A DNA stretch of 32,782 bases, from the IMG/VR virus record IMGVR_UViG_3300025083_000128, positions 1 through 32,782 of that record, one strand, 5' to 3'. The DNA comes from a virus. Shown here piece by piece: positions 8,437 through 15,978 of the stretch. The position numbers and the translations under genes are program-made. Below the pieces are notes generated by a model that did not search any database, was not told where the DNA came from, and saw nothing but the letters and a program-made list of their open reading frames with translations. The stretch's first letter is position 1. Each line of letters begins with the position of its first letter.

Positions 8437-10558
8437 TACCACTGAATCCTTGCTCACCTGGTGCAGGAGCTACGCCAGTACCCATAGTACCGCCACCTGC
8501 GCCTGTCTGGTCTTGTGCATCAGCACCTGCAGGAGCTTGTTGTGGCGCTGGACCACCCGCTTCAGGAGGCATTGCACCTTGTGGAGGTGGAGCAGGTTGT
8601 TGGAACCCTTTCATGATCTCAGCTTGGATAGCTGCATCAGCCATAGAGTTAGTCACCTTGTCTGGGTCTAGGTCCATGCTCTTAGCGATCTCACGTACAA
8701 TGTAGTCCATCTTAGCGAAAGGTGCTAGCATTGGGTTAGACGCTACCTGTAGGAACTGCATTAGGCGCTGGGAGCGTACCTCATTAGCCATCAAGCTTTC
8801 AGTACCGTTAGCCTTAACTTCTAGGTCACCACGAATAGTTTCATCGAAGTCAAACTGCATGTTGAACGCAAAGAATGCACGTCCGATAGGTGCTAGCAGA
8901 TAGTCATCTACATTCTTAACAACAGTTCTAATACTGCCATTAGCTGCAGACATAAGCATACTAATGCCAGAAGCGGTACGTCCCACTCCCGATACGCCTG
9001 TCTGTCCATGTGCGAAGCTTGGGAATCCTGTGCTTTCATCAGCGAGGACACGAGCCTTGTCAAATAGCTGCATGTTCTCACCAGCCACATTGGGGAACTT
9101 AGTACCAAAGATAGCTTGGCCTGGTGCTCCACCTTGTCTACGGAACACCTTGCCTGGATACACTGATAAGTCTTGTCCTGGTACGAGGTTTGTTTCATCT
9201 ATCTCAATCAGTAGGTTACCAGATAATACAGCATTGTCAACAGCCATTCGCATAAAACCGTTCATCAATGTTTGTGTATCATCCATATTCTCAGCAATAC
9301 CTACACCAAAGAAGCTGTATGGGTTATGCTCATATGGTACTGCATAGTAAGGAATACGTGCAGGTTTGAATGGGTTTAGGACACAGCGTAGTACTTTACC
9401 GTTGCTGATCCAGATGTTAGCGTTGACTTCATGTAAGTCTTTTAGCTCTGAAGGTATATTAATACCGTTCTCTTCTAGGATGTCTACGTCTACAAAACCC
9501 CAGAACTCTAGCACTTCCCAGCGCTCAGTATCTGTAGGAGCAGTATCGTCATCCTCCATCTTCATTTCCCAATGCTTACGCACATAGTCAGAACCTGTAG
9601 CGACAGCATCCTCAATAGCTTCATCAATGAAATATGGTCTACCTTTCAATGCACGTAGCTGATTGCGTGACATCTTGTGACGCTCAACAACATACTCTGC
9701 GTCATCCATAGAAGAAGCTGCAGGGTCAGGGTAGAAGTTCCACAAAGATACGTGGTTAGTAGATGGTACAGTCTTAACTAGTGGGTCATACTCACCATCA
9801 TCATCCCAGTTAGGGTATTCTTTATCTACAGCGAATGGGCCTTTCATGACACCTGTACCTAGTAGTGCCATCTCAAATGCCATAGAGCGTAGATGCTTAG
9901 ATGCACCACTCTCTTGTAGCTGATCATGAATCTTCTTTTCCATCTTCTTAGCTGCAATCATAGCAGGATGGAATGTAGCTGTAGCAGGTGTAGTACCGTC
10001 ACCTTCAATGATCTTCTCAGATACAGGAGCTACCTTATCTTCTACTGGACCAAGGCGGCGACGAAGGTCAGCCATAGTCTCACCTGGTTTTAGCTCTGTG
10101 TCAGGACCAATAAGGTAAGGCTTGTTAGACTCTTGATTGAACGGTGTACGCATAGCATCACCAGCACGTTCAGCATTAGGGTCTAGGTTAATGTGTACCG
10201 CTTCTGCTACACCATCAGGAAGTACAGATGGGTTGATAGTAAGTGGGAACTTGTTATTACCAAAGAGTACGTCAACGATCTGACCATATGCAGCTAGAGT
10301 CTTAGTCTTAGTTACTTTAACAAACACACGTGACTTCTCGCTAGACGTGAACTGCACATCAGGTCCGTAGATACCACGGTAGTTACGATAAGAGCGTAAC
10401 CAGCGTTCTTCATCAGCGTTACGTGCATCTTCAGCACGTTTAAAGCGTTCATTCACATAAGTAACAACACTGCTCACATTATCAAACAGAGTGTCTTCTT
10501 GCTCTTCTGCAGCGACTACTTCATCTGTCTCAAAGGATAGATCGTCTATTTCTGCCAT
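8426..10558 (-). CDS. Portal protein
   Basis: 710 residues, the usual length for the long portals of podoviruses. The N-terminal part has a helical RFKRAEDARNADEERWLRSYRNYRGIYG segment, followed by the stem-region pattern FVKVTKTKTLAAYGQIVDVLF. Later come WNFYPDP and a Y..PF...PY.VPYEHNPYSFFGVGIAENMDD motif that is characteristic of P22/T7-like portals. The C-terminus is a long Pro/Gln/Gly-rich tail (roughly the last 60 residues), perhaps a disordered barrel extension. It follows the terminase large subunit gene by three bases. Forms the dodecameric vertex ring for packaging and exit of DNA. No strong ribosome site is seen; coupling to the terminase gene is likely. Confidence 0.82.
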   Translation of the reverse strand: MAEIDDLSFETDEVVAAEEQEDTLFDNVSSVVTYVNERFKRAEDARNADEERWLRSYRNYRGIYGPDVQFTSSEKSRVFVKVTKTKTLAAYGQIVDVLFGNNKFPLTINPSVLPDGVAEAVHINLDPNAERAGDAMRTPFNQESNKPYLIGPDTELKPGETMADLRRRLGPVEDKVAPVSEKIIEGDGTTPATATFHPAMIAAKKMEKKIHDQLQESGASKHLRSMAFEMALLGTGVMKGPFAVDKEYPNWDDDGEYDPLVKTVPSTNHVSLWNFYPDPAASSMDDAEYVVERHKMSRNQLRALKGRPYFIDEAIEDAVATGSDYVRKHWEMKMEDDDTAPTDTERWEVLEFWGFVDVDILEENGINIPSELKDLHEVNANIWISNGKVLRCVLNPFKPARIPYYAVPYEHNPYSFFGVGIAENMDDTQTLMNGFMRMAVDNAVLSGNLLIEIDETNLVPGQDLSVYPGKVFRRQGGAPGQAIFGTKFPNVAGENMQLFDKARVLADESTGFPSFAHGQTGVSGVGRTASGISMLMSAANGSIRTVVKNVDDYLLAPIGRAFFAFNMQFDFDETIRGDLEVKANGTESLMANEVRSQRLMQFLQVASNPMLAPFAKMDYIVREIAKSMDLDPDKVTNSMADAAIQAEIMKGFQQPAPPPQGAMPPEAGGPAPQQAPAGADAQDQTGAGGGTMGTGVAPAPGEQGFSGNVA

Positions 10559-10561
10559 TAT

Positions 10562-12151
10562 TTAGTACCCGAATGTTGAGTCTGACGCTTGAAAGCCAGA
10601 GTGTTGTTTTGCAGGATTGAAGTCCCAGATTGAACTACGTGGTCTAGTCATTATACCATAGCGTAATGCGTCATACAAGTGATCTTCTGCATTAGTATCC
10701 ACGTCTTCAGGGTTCTTCTTGTCTAGCGGTATACTAGGTATCTGCGCTATAGTATTCGTGCAGGTGGAGAAGAACACCAGCCTTGGCTCTTCAGTGAACT
10801 CATCCACCTGCAAACGGCGGTGAATCTCGTTCTTACCTGCAACCCTTGAGCCACGAGAGCGATCCGAAGGTCTCCAACGACAACCCTTCATGTTCATTTG
10901 CTCTGCCAGTGACGGGCCAGTATCTCCTCTTTTGTGCCAGAGGGACGAGTCTAACACGCCGTATCTAATAGTACCATCATTTGCTTCAGCTTCTAGCACC
11001 ATATCAGCTAGATCGAAAGCCGTAACCTTAGAACAATAAAGCTCTCTGTAGACAACCAGTTGTTCAGTCGGTGCGACAGCGAACCAGAGTACTCCAGTAT
11101 AGGAGCCGTAACCATAGTCGCAAGCTCTAAACTTAGGCCAGGAGTCAGGTATGTCGATAGGCTCCACAACGTGTATGCGTCTATTGAACTCAGGGAAAGC
11201 TGCTCCGTCATTGATGTCCCAGTTACCTTCAAGCAACTGTTTACGTTGATGCTCTGGTAGAGATAGAAGCATTGCTTCGTAGTCACCAGTGTCTGCTAGA
11301 TAAGGGTTGTCAAACAGACTAGCAGGAATGAACCTGCGTTTAAAGAGTGGTTCCCCTTCTTTGCTGTGGCCTTTGGGGAATGTGATAGTATCACCTGTCT
11401 CTATGTTCGTAGCCCAGAATGCTTCATTAGATGGCGCTGGGTCAATAAACATCTTTTTAACCCATTGGTGTCCAGCACCTCCAGGGTTTGTAGTACCACG
11501 CATATACAAGCCTAAGTTGCTGCTGTGAGCACTACGTAGACGTGACCTCATGTAGTCCCAAGCATAAGGGGTAGGCCACTGTGTAAGTTCATCAAAGCCT
11601 ATCCAGTTAAACGCTTGACCTTGGTAACGAGTAACGTCCATGTCTTTGTCAAGGTACGACATCCAAAGCCTACCACCCCTTGGACTGATCCACTGACTCT
11701 TACGCTCAGACCACTTAATACCTGGTACAGCTTTAGGGTATAGCTCTTGGCTTTTCTGGATAAGTTCACGAAGTTCCTCCGTAGTATGTCGTACTAATAG
11801 ACCACTAAAGTTAGGGTCATTCAAACCGTGAAGCGGGTCAGCCAGCATCGCATATGATTTGCCACCACCAGCCGCCCCACCATACAATACTTCCCTTTCA
11901 GATGCGCTTAGGAAGTCTGTCTGTGGTCCTGGGTTTGGTTTAAACACTACTTCTTGTGCAGTGTCAACATCAAACTCAGCAGGTTTTACTTGTGCTGCTA
12001 CAGTTTCTACTACAGGTTCACTCTTCTGGGGTGATGACTCTATAGGCTCCGATACTTTCTTCTTCGAGCCTTTTGATCTCCTGTAGCGTTTCTTCGAGCC
12101 GCTTGGCAAGCTTGCGTTTAATTGTAGCTGCTTTCTTACGTCTTCGCTCAA
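10562..12151 (-). CDS. terL: Terminase large subunit (packaging ATPase-nuclease)
   Basis: 529 residues from a TTG at 12149-12151. The ATPase domain has Walker A GGAAGGGKS (residues 91-99) and Walker B IGFDE (184-188). The nuclease domain has acidic residues at CDYG (D345), VLDSSLW (D401) and DHLYDALRYG (D490, D494). It cuts concatemers and drives DNA into the prohead through the portal encoded next. The first 70 residues are Lys/Arg/Ser-rich and overlap the upstream gene by 134 bases in another frame. The true start may therefore be further in, for example a GTG near residue 69, but that would leave very little before the ATPase domain. Function is certain; the start is not. Confidence 0.9.
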   Translation of the reverse strand: MSEDVRKQLQLNASLPSGSKKRYRRSKGSKKKVSEPIESSPQKSEPVVETVAAQVKPAEFDVDTAQEVVFKPNPGPQTDFLSASEREVLYGGAAGGGKSYAMLADPLHGLNDPNFSGLLVRHTTEELRELIQKSQELYPKAVPGIKWSERKSQWISPRGGRLWMSYLDKDMDVTRYQGQAFNWIGFDELTQWPTPYAWDYMRSRLRSAHSSNLGLYMRGTTNPGGAGHQWVKKMFIDPAPSNEAFWATNIETGDTITFPKGHSKEGEPLFKRRFIPASLFDNPYLADTGDYEAMLLSLPEHQRKQLLEGNWDINDGAAFPEFNRRIHVVEPIDIPDSWPKFRACDYGYGSYTGVLWFAVAPTEQLVVYRELYCSKVTAFDLADMVLEAEANDGTIRYGVLDSSLWHKRGDTGPSLAEQMNMKGCRWRPSDRSRGSRVAGKNEIHRRLQVDEFTEEPRLVFFSTCTNTIAQIPSIPLDKKNPEDVDTNAEDHLYDALRYGIMTRPRSSIWDFNPAKQHSGFQASDSTFGY

Positions 12152-12431
12152 TGTCTACCCTTTTCTTTAAACCCATATGTGAGATGTATCTACCAGTCTG
12201 TCTATACAACCATATAGCTACTTCTCTGTAACCATACTGCTTTAAGTGTCTCTTTGCAAGCTCTAAAGCTTCTAGTTCATCTGGTATGGGTTCTAATAGT
12301 TTATCGTTATCAGGGTGTACTCTATATCCGAAAGGCACGGTGCGTGTTGTTCTAGCTATTACGTGCCACTGTCTCTCTTCACCTTTGTGTGGTTTGGGTA
12401 GCTCCCAATACCCCAAAGATTCACGGTTCAT
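12018..12431 (-). CDS. Conserved small basic protein upstream of terminase, HTH-like
   Basis: 137 residues. The core VPFGYRVHPDNDKLLEPIPDELEALELAKRHLKQYGYREVAIWL.. TGRYISHMGLKKRV looks like a resolvase-type helix-turn-helix (Y.YREVAIWL, then GRYISHMGLKKR as recognition helix). A basic coiled tail follows (ERRRKKAATIKRKLAKRLEE). I recall similar proteins just before the terminase in marine podoviruses. It is probably a DNA-binding partner in packaging. Its last 134 bases overlap the terminase start. No strong ribosome site is visible. Confidence 0.6.
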   Translation of the reverse strand: MNRESLGYWELPKPHKGEERQWHVIARTTRTVPFGYRVHPDNDKLLEPIPDELEALELAKRHLKQYGYREVAIWLYRQTGRYISHMGLKKRVDIERRRKKAATIKRKLAKRLEETLQEIKRLEEESIGAYRVITPEE

Positions 12432-12433
12432 AC

Positions 12434-12805
12434 TTACTCGTTCTTACCTTCCTTGGCTGGCAGGATAAACACCCCACCACTGCTTGACCCTACGTCAATC
12501 TTGTCTGTCTTACCTAAACCTGCACGATCAAGCAAGTCTTTAGCTGCTGCCATCTTATCACGAATGCCTAGTTCAGTAGGGTCATGTAAAGCACCAACCA
12601 TAGCCATAGCAGCCTTGGGCGCAGTACGAGCAAAGTAAGTACGTGTCTTATCTGCGATTTCATCTTTTAAGCTTTCTACGATGGCACCAGTGCTAGATGT
12701 CTCACTATACCCAGCAAGTTTCTTAGCGGCAACAACGTCACCCCCTGCTTCATCAAACAGCACATCTAAAAACTTTTGTTGGTTCTCTGTTAGTTGTCTA
12801 GCCAT
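12434..12805 (-). CDS. Probable terminase small subunit
   Basis: 123 residues. The N-terminal LTENQQKFLDVLFDEAGGDVVAAKKLAGYSETSS is a helix-turn-helix of the type found in small terminases, where the residues bind the packaging site on DNA. It is followed by LKDEIADKTRTYFARTAPKAAMAMVGALHDPTELGIRDKMAAAKDLLDRAGLGKTDK, with the KMAAAKDLLDRAGLGKT motif that is frequent in that family. It lies two genes before the large subunit and its ATG overlaps the previous stop as TAATG. The call is from family pattern and position. Confidence 0.72.
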   Translation of the reverse strand: MARQLTENQQKFLDVLFDEAGGDVVAAKKLAGYSETSSTGAIVESLKDEIADKTRTYFARTAPKAAMAMVGALHDPTELGIRDKMAAAKDLLDRAGLGKTDKIDVGSSSGGVFILPAKEGKNE

Positions 12806-13260
12806 TAGCTCACCATATATAATGTGAAACCTAAAGCACCAAAACCTATTACTAAAAACAAACCTGTTACTGACCAGGTTATAATAGCTTCTTGTAGTTC
12901 AGCTTTACGGTACTCGTGTTCCTTCTTCTGTTTACGTATCTTGGCTTCGATAGCCACTAGTTCGTCCCATGCGGATGGCCCCATCGTGAAACTTATATAG
13001 TCTTTCAACTCTTTACGCATGGACTCTGCCTTACGCTTAGCTGCAAAAACTTCCATAGCCTCAGACTCTACTGAGCCACCTATAACTTTCCACCAAGGTG
13101 GGTTCTTAACCTGCTTCTCAGCTTGCCCTAGATCAGCCATGTGACCAGCCCACTTGTTTAGCTGGCTACCCATGTCCTGTAAGTCCTTGCCTATAGCAAA
13201 GCCTTTCTTCAGGGCGTTAAAGGCAACAGTGGCCCCACTAATTATCGTAACTGGGTCCAC
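12805..13260 (-). CDS. Tail-anchored membrane protein of unknown function
   Basis: 151 residues from a GTG at 13258-13260, preceded by GGGAGAGG. The N-terminal part is soluble and helical (GATVAFNALKKGFAIGKDLQDMGSQLNKWAGHM). A highly charged helix follows (residues about 105-125), then a single C-terminal membrane segment (TWSVTGLFLVIGFGALGFTLYMV, about residues 128-150) ending two residues from the stop. The topology is that of a C-tail-anchored protein. Late-operon position beside the terminases would allow a lysis role such as holin or spanin partner, but nothing in the sequence proves this. I recall similar membrane proteins in marine phages, without known function. Confidence 0.55.
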   Translation of the reverse strand: MDPVTIISGATVAFNALKKGFAIGKDLQDMGSQLNKWAGHMADLGQAEKQVKNPPWWKVIGGSVESEAMEVFAAKRKAESMRKELKDYISFTMGPSAWDELVAIEAKIRKQKKEHEYRKAELQEAIITWSVTGLFLVIGFGALGFTLYMVS

Positions 13261-13281
13261 AAGCCTCTCCCTCTTGACGGA

Positions 13282-13494
13282 CTATTCAGGGTACTGACGT
13301 ATTACCCGACGAATATCACCACGCCCAATACCGATGTCACTTAGTTCACGGTCTGTCATACCACGTAGCTGCATCTCAGCAATACGGATATTGGCTTGGC
13401 GTTGACGTGCTTCAATCATTGCATTGAATACTTTGACTAAAAACGCCTTAAAATTAGTGGCCCACATACGTGATTCAGAAATTACTAGTTCCAT
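13282..13494 (-). CDS. DUF1127 (YjiS-like) small protein
   Basis: 70 residues from the second of two close ATGs; AAGGAG lies seven bases before ATG 13492-13494 but only about two before the ATG at 13498-13500. The C-terminal half, LRGMTDRELSDIGIGRGDIRRVIRQ, matches the DUF1127 signature (L..M.DREL.DIGI.R.DI). The N-terminal half is a basic amphipathic helix (FKAFLVKVFNAMIEARQRQANIRIAEM). DUF1127 proteins are abundant in alpha- and gammaproteobacteria. One, CcaF1 of Rhodobacter sphaeroides, is reported as an RNA-binding protein acting in small-RNA maturation and RNA turnover. A copy inside a phage late operon suggests control of host or phage RNA, or simple acquisition from the host. The domain call is strong; the role is inferred. 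Confidence 0.75.
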   Translation of the reverse strand: MELVISESRMWATNFKAFLVKVFNAMIEARQRQANIRIAEMQLRGMTDRELSDIGIGRGDIRRVIRQYPE

Positions 13495-13517
13495 GTCCAT
13501 TCTCCTTTGTTAGTTAG

Positions 13518-13537
13518 GACGCTAGCTTTGCTAGCAC
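13518..13537 (-). promoter_or_regulatory. GCTAGC hairpin in the leader of the DUF1127 gene
   Basis: Two GCTAGC palindromes separated by three bases can form a 6-bp stem (8 with G.U pairs) just 5' of the ribosome site of the DUF1127 gene. Nearly the same 20 bases occur at 18024-18042 in front of the GP88-like gene, 4.5 kb away on the other arm. It may be an RNA hairpin affecting translation or a DNA operator. Only the repeat is certain. Confidence 0.4.
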
Positions 13538-13601
13538 ATGAACATAGTTTTACTTAAATCGTGGGCCTTTACTATTACTTTATTGGAATACCCGCTATGC
13601 G

Positions 13602-13961
13602 CTAACCAATAGGCACAAACGTTTCTGTTACAGTGAGTATAGTATCAATGTGTCCTGCAGAGTCAGGAGTAACACGTATTTCATCACCTGGTTGTAACAC
13701 TAGGTCTATCTGATTGAAGCTAACATACTCACCAGAACCTAAGTTCTTACCTTTTAAGAAGTGAGATGTGTAAGTATCTTCAGTAACATACCACGCAACC
13801 TCAACAGTATTATTACCAGAACCACCGTTTACTACGTGAATAAAGGTAACCTCTGCTGTACAGTTAGCAGGACAAGTATATACTGTTTCATATGTTGTAC
13901 CAGTGTTGTGTCCATACACAGACTTAATACGTGCTGGCTTACCCTGCTGAACAAAAGACAT
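13602..13961 (-). CDS. Small beta-sandwich virion protein
   Basis: 119 residues of alternating strands without long helices (TYETVYTCPANCTAEVTFIHVVNGGSGNNTVEVAWYV, then SGEYVSFNQIDLVLQPGDEIRVTPDSAGHIDTILTVTE). The LKAGD-like LQPGDEIRV and the W Y V pattern recall small structural proteins common in marine podo- and myoviruses, probably decoration or fibre-associated. Its ATG overlaps the preceding stop as TAATG. The two Cys (CPANC) could bind metal or form a disulfide. Function is inferred from fold type and position among late genes. Confidence 0.5.
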   Translation of the reverse strand: MSFVQQGKPARIKSVYGHNTGTTYETVYTCPANCTAEVTFIHVVNGGSGNNTVEVAWYVTEDTYTSHFLKGKNLGSGEYVSFNQIDLVLQPGDEIRVTPDSAGHIDTILTVTETFVPIG

Positions 13962-14323
13962 TACTTCTTAACAACCTTCTTGACTGTCTTAACTACCCAA
14001 GCTTCATTTACATCAGGTGTAGAGGGATCATCAGCGATGAAGTGTCCATTCTCGTCACGTGCTCGTACCATCTCCAGAGTTTCAACAACTTCAGTCTCCT
14101 CTTTCTTTTTAGCAGCTTTCTTAACCTTCTTAGGTTTAGTCATAGCTGTTTCAGCTTCTTGACAGATAGCTGTTACATTAGGGTCTTTACTTTGTACGTT
14201 ACCGTAGTTGTCTTCACCTGCAGCTTGGTTACCACGTTCATCCCACACGTAGCCATGCTCATCTACACGGTATCCTTTAGCTTCTAAAGCATCCTGATAC
14301 TTATGATAGAACTTGTTACCCAT
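13961..14323 (-). CDS. Small late protein with lysine-rich linker
   Basis: 120 residues. Residues 1-55 contain a short KGYRVDEHGYVWDERGNQAAGEDNYG segment with a repeated D-E-HG/RG pattern. A highly basic linker follows (KPKKVKKAAKKK, about 83-94). The C-terminal ARDENGHFIADDPSTPDVNEAWV is a stretch I recall as conserved in proteins of marine phages. Its ends overlap both neighbours by one base (TAATG). No enzymatic motif. A virion-associated or nucleic-acid-binding role is possible. Confidence 0.5.
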   Translation of the reverse strand: MGNKFYHKYQDALEAKGYRVDEHGYVWDERGNQAAGEDNYGNVQSKDPNVTAICQEAETAMTKPKKVKKAAKKKEETEVVETLEMVRARDENGHFIADDPSTPDVNEAWVVKTVKKVVKK

Positions 14324-14526
14324 TAGCTACTCTTCTTCATTGGGCGTTCAGCAGGGTTAGATGCACCACAATAGCCACCTTTGTTGTAACCCTTCTTCTT
14401 GGTCATACCGCCACCCATCATGCCCATCTTCTTCTTGCTCATACCACCATAGTTGTAACCCATCTTCTTAGCTACTTCTGGTGCTTCTTTCTTTAAAGCT
14501 TTCATACCTTCATTCATCTTCTTCAT
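14323..14526 (-). CDS. Lys/Met/Gly-rich small protein
   Basis: 67 residues with about a quarter Lys, plus Gly and Met repeats (KKKMGMMGGGMTKKKGYNKGGYCGASNPAERPMKK). The GYNKGGYCGASNPAERPM tail echoes the YNQGGDVRGYNFGG stretch of the 706-residue virion protein. It belongs to a chain of very small basic genes read together (14323-15608). ATGA overlap with the gene before it. Probably nucleic-acid-binding or virion-packed; no known function. Confidence 0.5.
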   Translation of the reverse strand: MKKMNEGMKALKKEAPEVAKKMGYNYGGMSKKKMGMMGGGMTKKKGYNKGGYCGASNPAERPMKKSS

Positions 14527-14708
14527 GTCTTACCCCTTTGTGACCTTGCTTTCTTTTTAGCTGTATCCGACAAGTCGCCATAATGATACAAACGTTTTGA
14601 TGTCTTACTCATGTTCTTACCCGTCATGAGCTTACCGTCTGGGTGTTTATGATAAGCACCTTTATGTACTGTACCATCCTTAAAATAGTGTTTTACTCCT
14701 GCACCCAT
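14523..14708 (-). CDS. Small basic protein conserved in marine phages
   Basis: 61 residues beginning MGAGVKHYFKDGTVHKGAYHKHPDGKLMTGK and ending KKARSQRGK. The pattern of KDG, HK and PDG.L.TGK followed by SKTSKRLYHYGDLS is one I remember from other marine phage small proteins of unknown function. Strong positive charge and His-rich N-terminus suggest nucleic acid or metal binding. It overlaps both neighbours by 1-4 bases. Confidence 0.5.
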   Translation of the reverse strand: MGAGVKHYFKDGTVHKGAYHKHPDGKLMTGKNMSKTSKRLYHYGDLSDTAKKKARSQRGKT

Positions 14709-14956
14709 TACGTTCTAAACTTCCTTACCTTCTTTGCAACTTTCTTAGGTTGAGCCACATGCTGCTTACCTGCCTTAGTGCCTTGTCGTTTTGCTCTACT
14801 TGTAGCGGCATACTCACTGCTGCTAAGAGACTTAATAGCCTTAGCAGGTAGGTAACGTTCACCAGTAGCATTAGAGCCTTGCGTAGAAGGTTTACCACTC
14901 TTAGTACGCCAGTTCTGTTTAGTCCACTTCTTTAAACTTTTCTGTGGAGACTTCAT
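14708..14956 (-). CDS. DUF5872-like small basic protein
   Basis: 82 residues. KSLKKWTKQNWRTKSGKPSTQG, then TGERYLPAKAIKSLSSSEYAATSRAKR and a basic tail PKKVAKKVRKFR, match the pattern I associate with DUF5872, found in phages and in some giant viruses. The family has no proven function. The composition suggests DNA or RNA binding. It overlaps the next upstream gene by ATGA. The domain name is from memory and should be checked. Confidence 0.6.
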   Translation of the reverse strand: MKSPQKSLKKWTKQNWRTKSGKPSTQGSNATGERYLPAKAIKSLSSSEYAATSRAKRQGTKAGKQHVAQPKKVAKKVRKFRT

Positions 14957-15138
14957 GATTTGTAGCCCCCACCTTTTGCTTTGTATTGCTTAGCAACCAT
15001 CTGGGCTTTTCTCGCAGACCATTGTCCAGGCTTGCCACCTTTACTACCTGCTTTGACTTTTGCAACGAGGTTCTTACGCATAGTTGGTTTGGTATAGTTA
15101 CCTGCAGCATTAACAGTGCTTTTCTTTTTGTTAGGCAT
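14953..15138 (-). CDS. Small basic protein (KKKSTVN...GGKPGQWSARKAQ type)
   Basis: 61 residues, about one third Lys/Arg/His. The core KPTMRKNLVAKVKAGSKGGKPGQWSARKAQMVAKQYKAKGGGY is a very recurrent small-protein pattern of marine phages. It contains GGKPGQWSARKAQ, reminiscent of a basic nucleic-acid-binding helix after a glycine turn. A competing frame at 14919-15110 covers the same bases but lacks this pattern and is rejected. TAATG overlap with the preceding gene. Function unknown. Confidence 0.6.
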   Translation of the reverse strand: MPNKKKSTVNAAGNYTKPTMRKNLVAKVKAGSKGGKPGQWSARKAQMVAKQYKAKGGGYKS

Positions 15139-15326
15139 TAAACACTACTTCCTTCAACTTTATGACAATGTGGAGTAGCATAAGCACCACCCTGACGTAT
15201 GTTAGCTGCTACTTGTTCTGCTTCCTGTAAGCAAGACTCTTCAGTGTAGAACGGTTCAGGCTTAGCTATAACTTTACATGAGAGTGCCATAGGGTCAAAA
15301 CAAACAAGTAGTATTCCTATCCACAT
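15138..15326 (-). CDS. Small probably exported cysteine-containing protein
   Basis: 62 residues. The N-terminus is hydrophobic (WIGILLVCFDPMALS) and looks like a signal peptide, followed by a soluble part with three further Cys (C17, C32, C54) suited to disulfides in the periplasm. The FYTEESCLQEAEQVAANI segment is helical. It stands out among strongly basic neighbours. A lysis-associated or envelope role is possible by position in the late block, but not shown. Confidence 0.45.
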   Translation of the reverse strand: MWIGILLVCFDPMALSCKVIAKPEPFYTEESCLQEAEQVAANIRQGGAYATPHCHKVEGSSV

Positions 15327-15329
15327 AAC

Positions 15330-15608
15330 TTACCACTTTTCTTTATTAGCCCAGTAAGCTGCACTCGTCTTACCCTTCTTGATGTTCTTAGCGTGTCGAG
15401 CTTTAAAGCTAGCACGTTTCTTCTTCATAGCTTCCGACTCACCAGCTTTGGGTTTACCTGCAGTCTTAGCACCCTGCTCACCAAAGCGTATCATCTTAAT
15501 AGTGTCACCTTCCTTGGCGAGAACTACGTGTGACTTATTAGGGTGTTTCGGTGTACGCTTAGGTTTGTTGTAACCACTAAACTTTTCACCACGGTATTCT
15601 ATGCTCAT
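15330..15608 (-). CDS. DUF6321-like small basic protein
   Basis: 92 residues. The pattern YRGEKFSGYNKPKRTPKHPNKSH, then KMIRFGEQGAKTAG and the C-terminal KKKRASFKARHAKNIKKGKTSAAYWANKEKW, matches the family I recall as DUF6321, found in cyanophages, other marine phages and giant viruses. The RASFKARHAKNI..GK.SAAYWA end resembles a nucleic-acid-binding basic helix. Its function is unknown. It is the first of the chain of small basic genes in transcription order. The family name is from memory. Confidence 0.62.
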   Translation of the reverse strand: MSIEYRGEKFSGYNKPKRTPKHPNKSHVVLAKEGDTIKMIRFGEQGAKTAGKPKAGESEAMKKKRASFKARHAKNIKKGKTSAAYWANKEKW

Positions 15609-15609
15609 C

Positions 15610-15978
15610 TTACTTCATATCCATCTTACGTGGGTCTAACAGACTACTGTGATCTCTGTCGATAAACTCTAGTGTCTTCTCTAGTAGCGCTACTCGTTGC
15701 TGTAACTCTACGATACGCATAATAGACATAGACATACTGTTTATCTCTTCCCACAACTCATCCATGTCATCCCATACATACTCTAACTCTTTAGAGTTAT
15801 CTACTACGTCACGCTTTAGGTTAACGTTATCTTCGATAGCCATCTTAGAGCCTAACTGGGATACAGTCTCTTCTAGGCTAGCTATAGTAGCAGCTTGTTG
15901 TGATACCCACCACACACCACCTGCTAGTTGTACTGCCATAGCTGCTACTAATGCAATGGGAAGCTTCACGTTATCCAT
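15610..15978 (-). CDS. N-anchored membrane protein with coiled coil
   Basis: 122 residues. One N-terminal membrane segment (LPIALVAAMAVQLAGGVWWV, about residues 6-25) is followed by a long predicted coiled coil (ATIASLEETVSQLGSKM ... ELWEEINSMSMSIMRIVELQQRVALLEKTLEFI). This topology, a short cytoplasmic start and periplasmic coiled coil, is that of inner-membrane spanins and of some holin partners. No lipoprotein partner is found beside it. Candidate lysis protein, only by topology. It overlaps the upstream gene by eight bases. Confidence 0.5.
   Translation of the reverse strand: MDNVKLPIALVAAMAVQLAGGVWWVSQQAATIASLEETVSQLGSKMAIEDNVNLKRDVVDNSKELEYVWDDMDELWEEINSMSMSIMRIVELQQRVALLEKTLEFIDRDHSSLLDPRKMDMK

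Noticed and set aside
14919-15110. 63-codon minus-strand ORF.
   Set aside because: It is out of frame with two genes that match recurrent phage small-protein patterns and fit the TAATG/ATGA chain.
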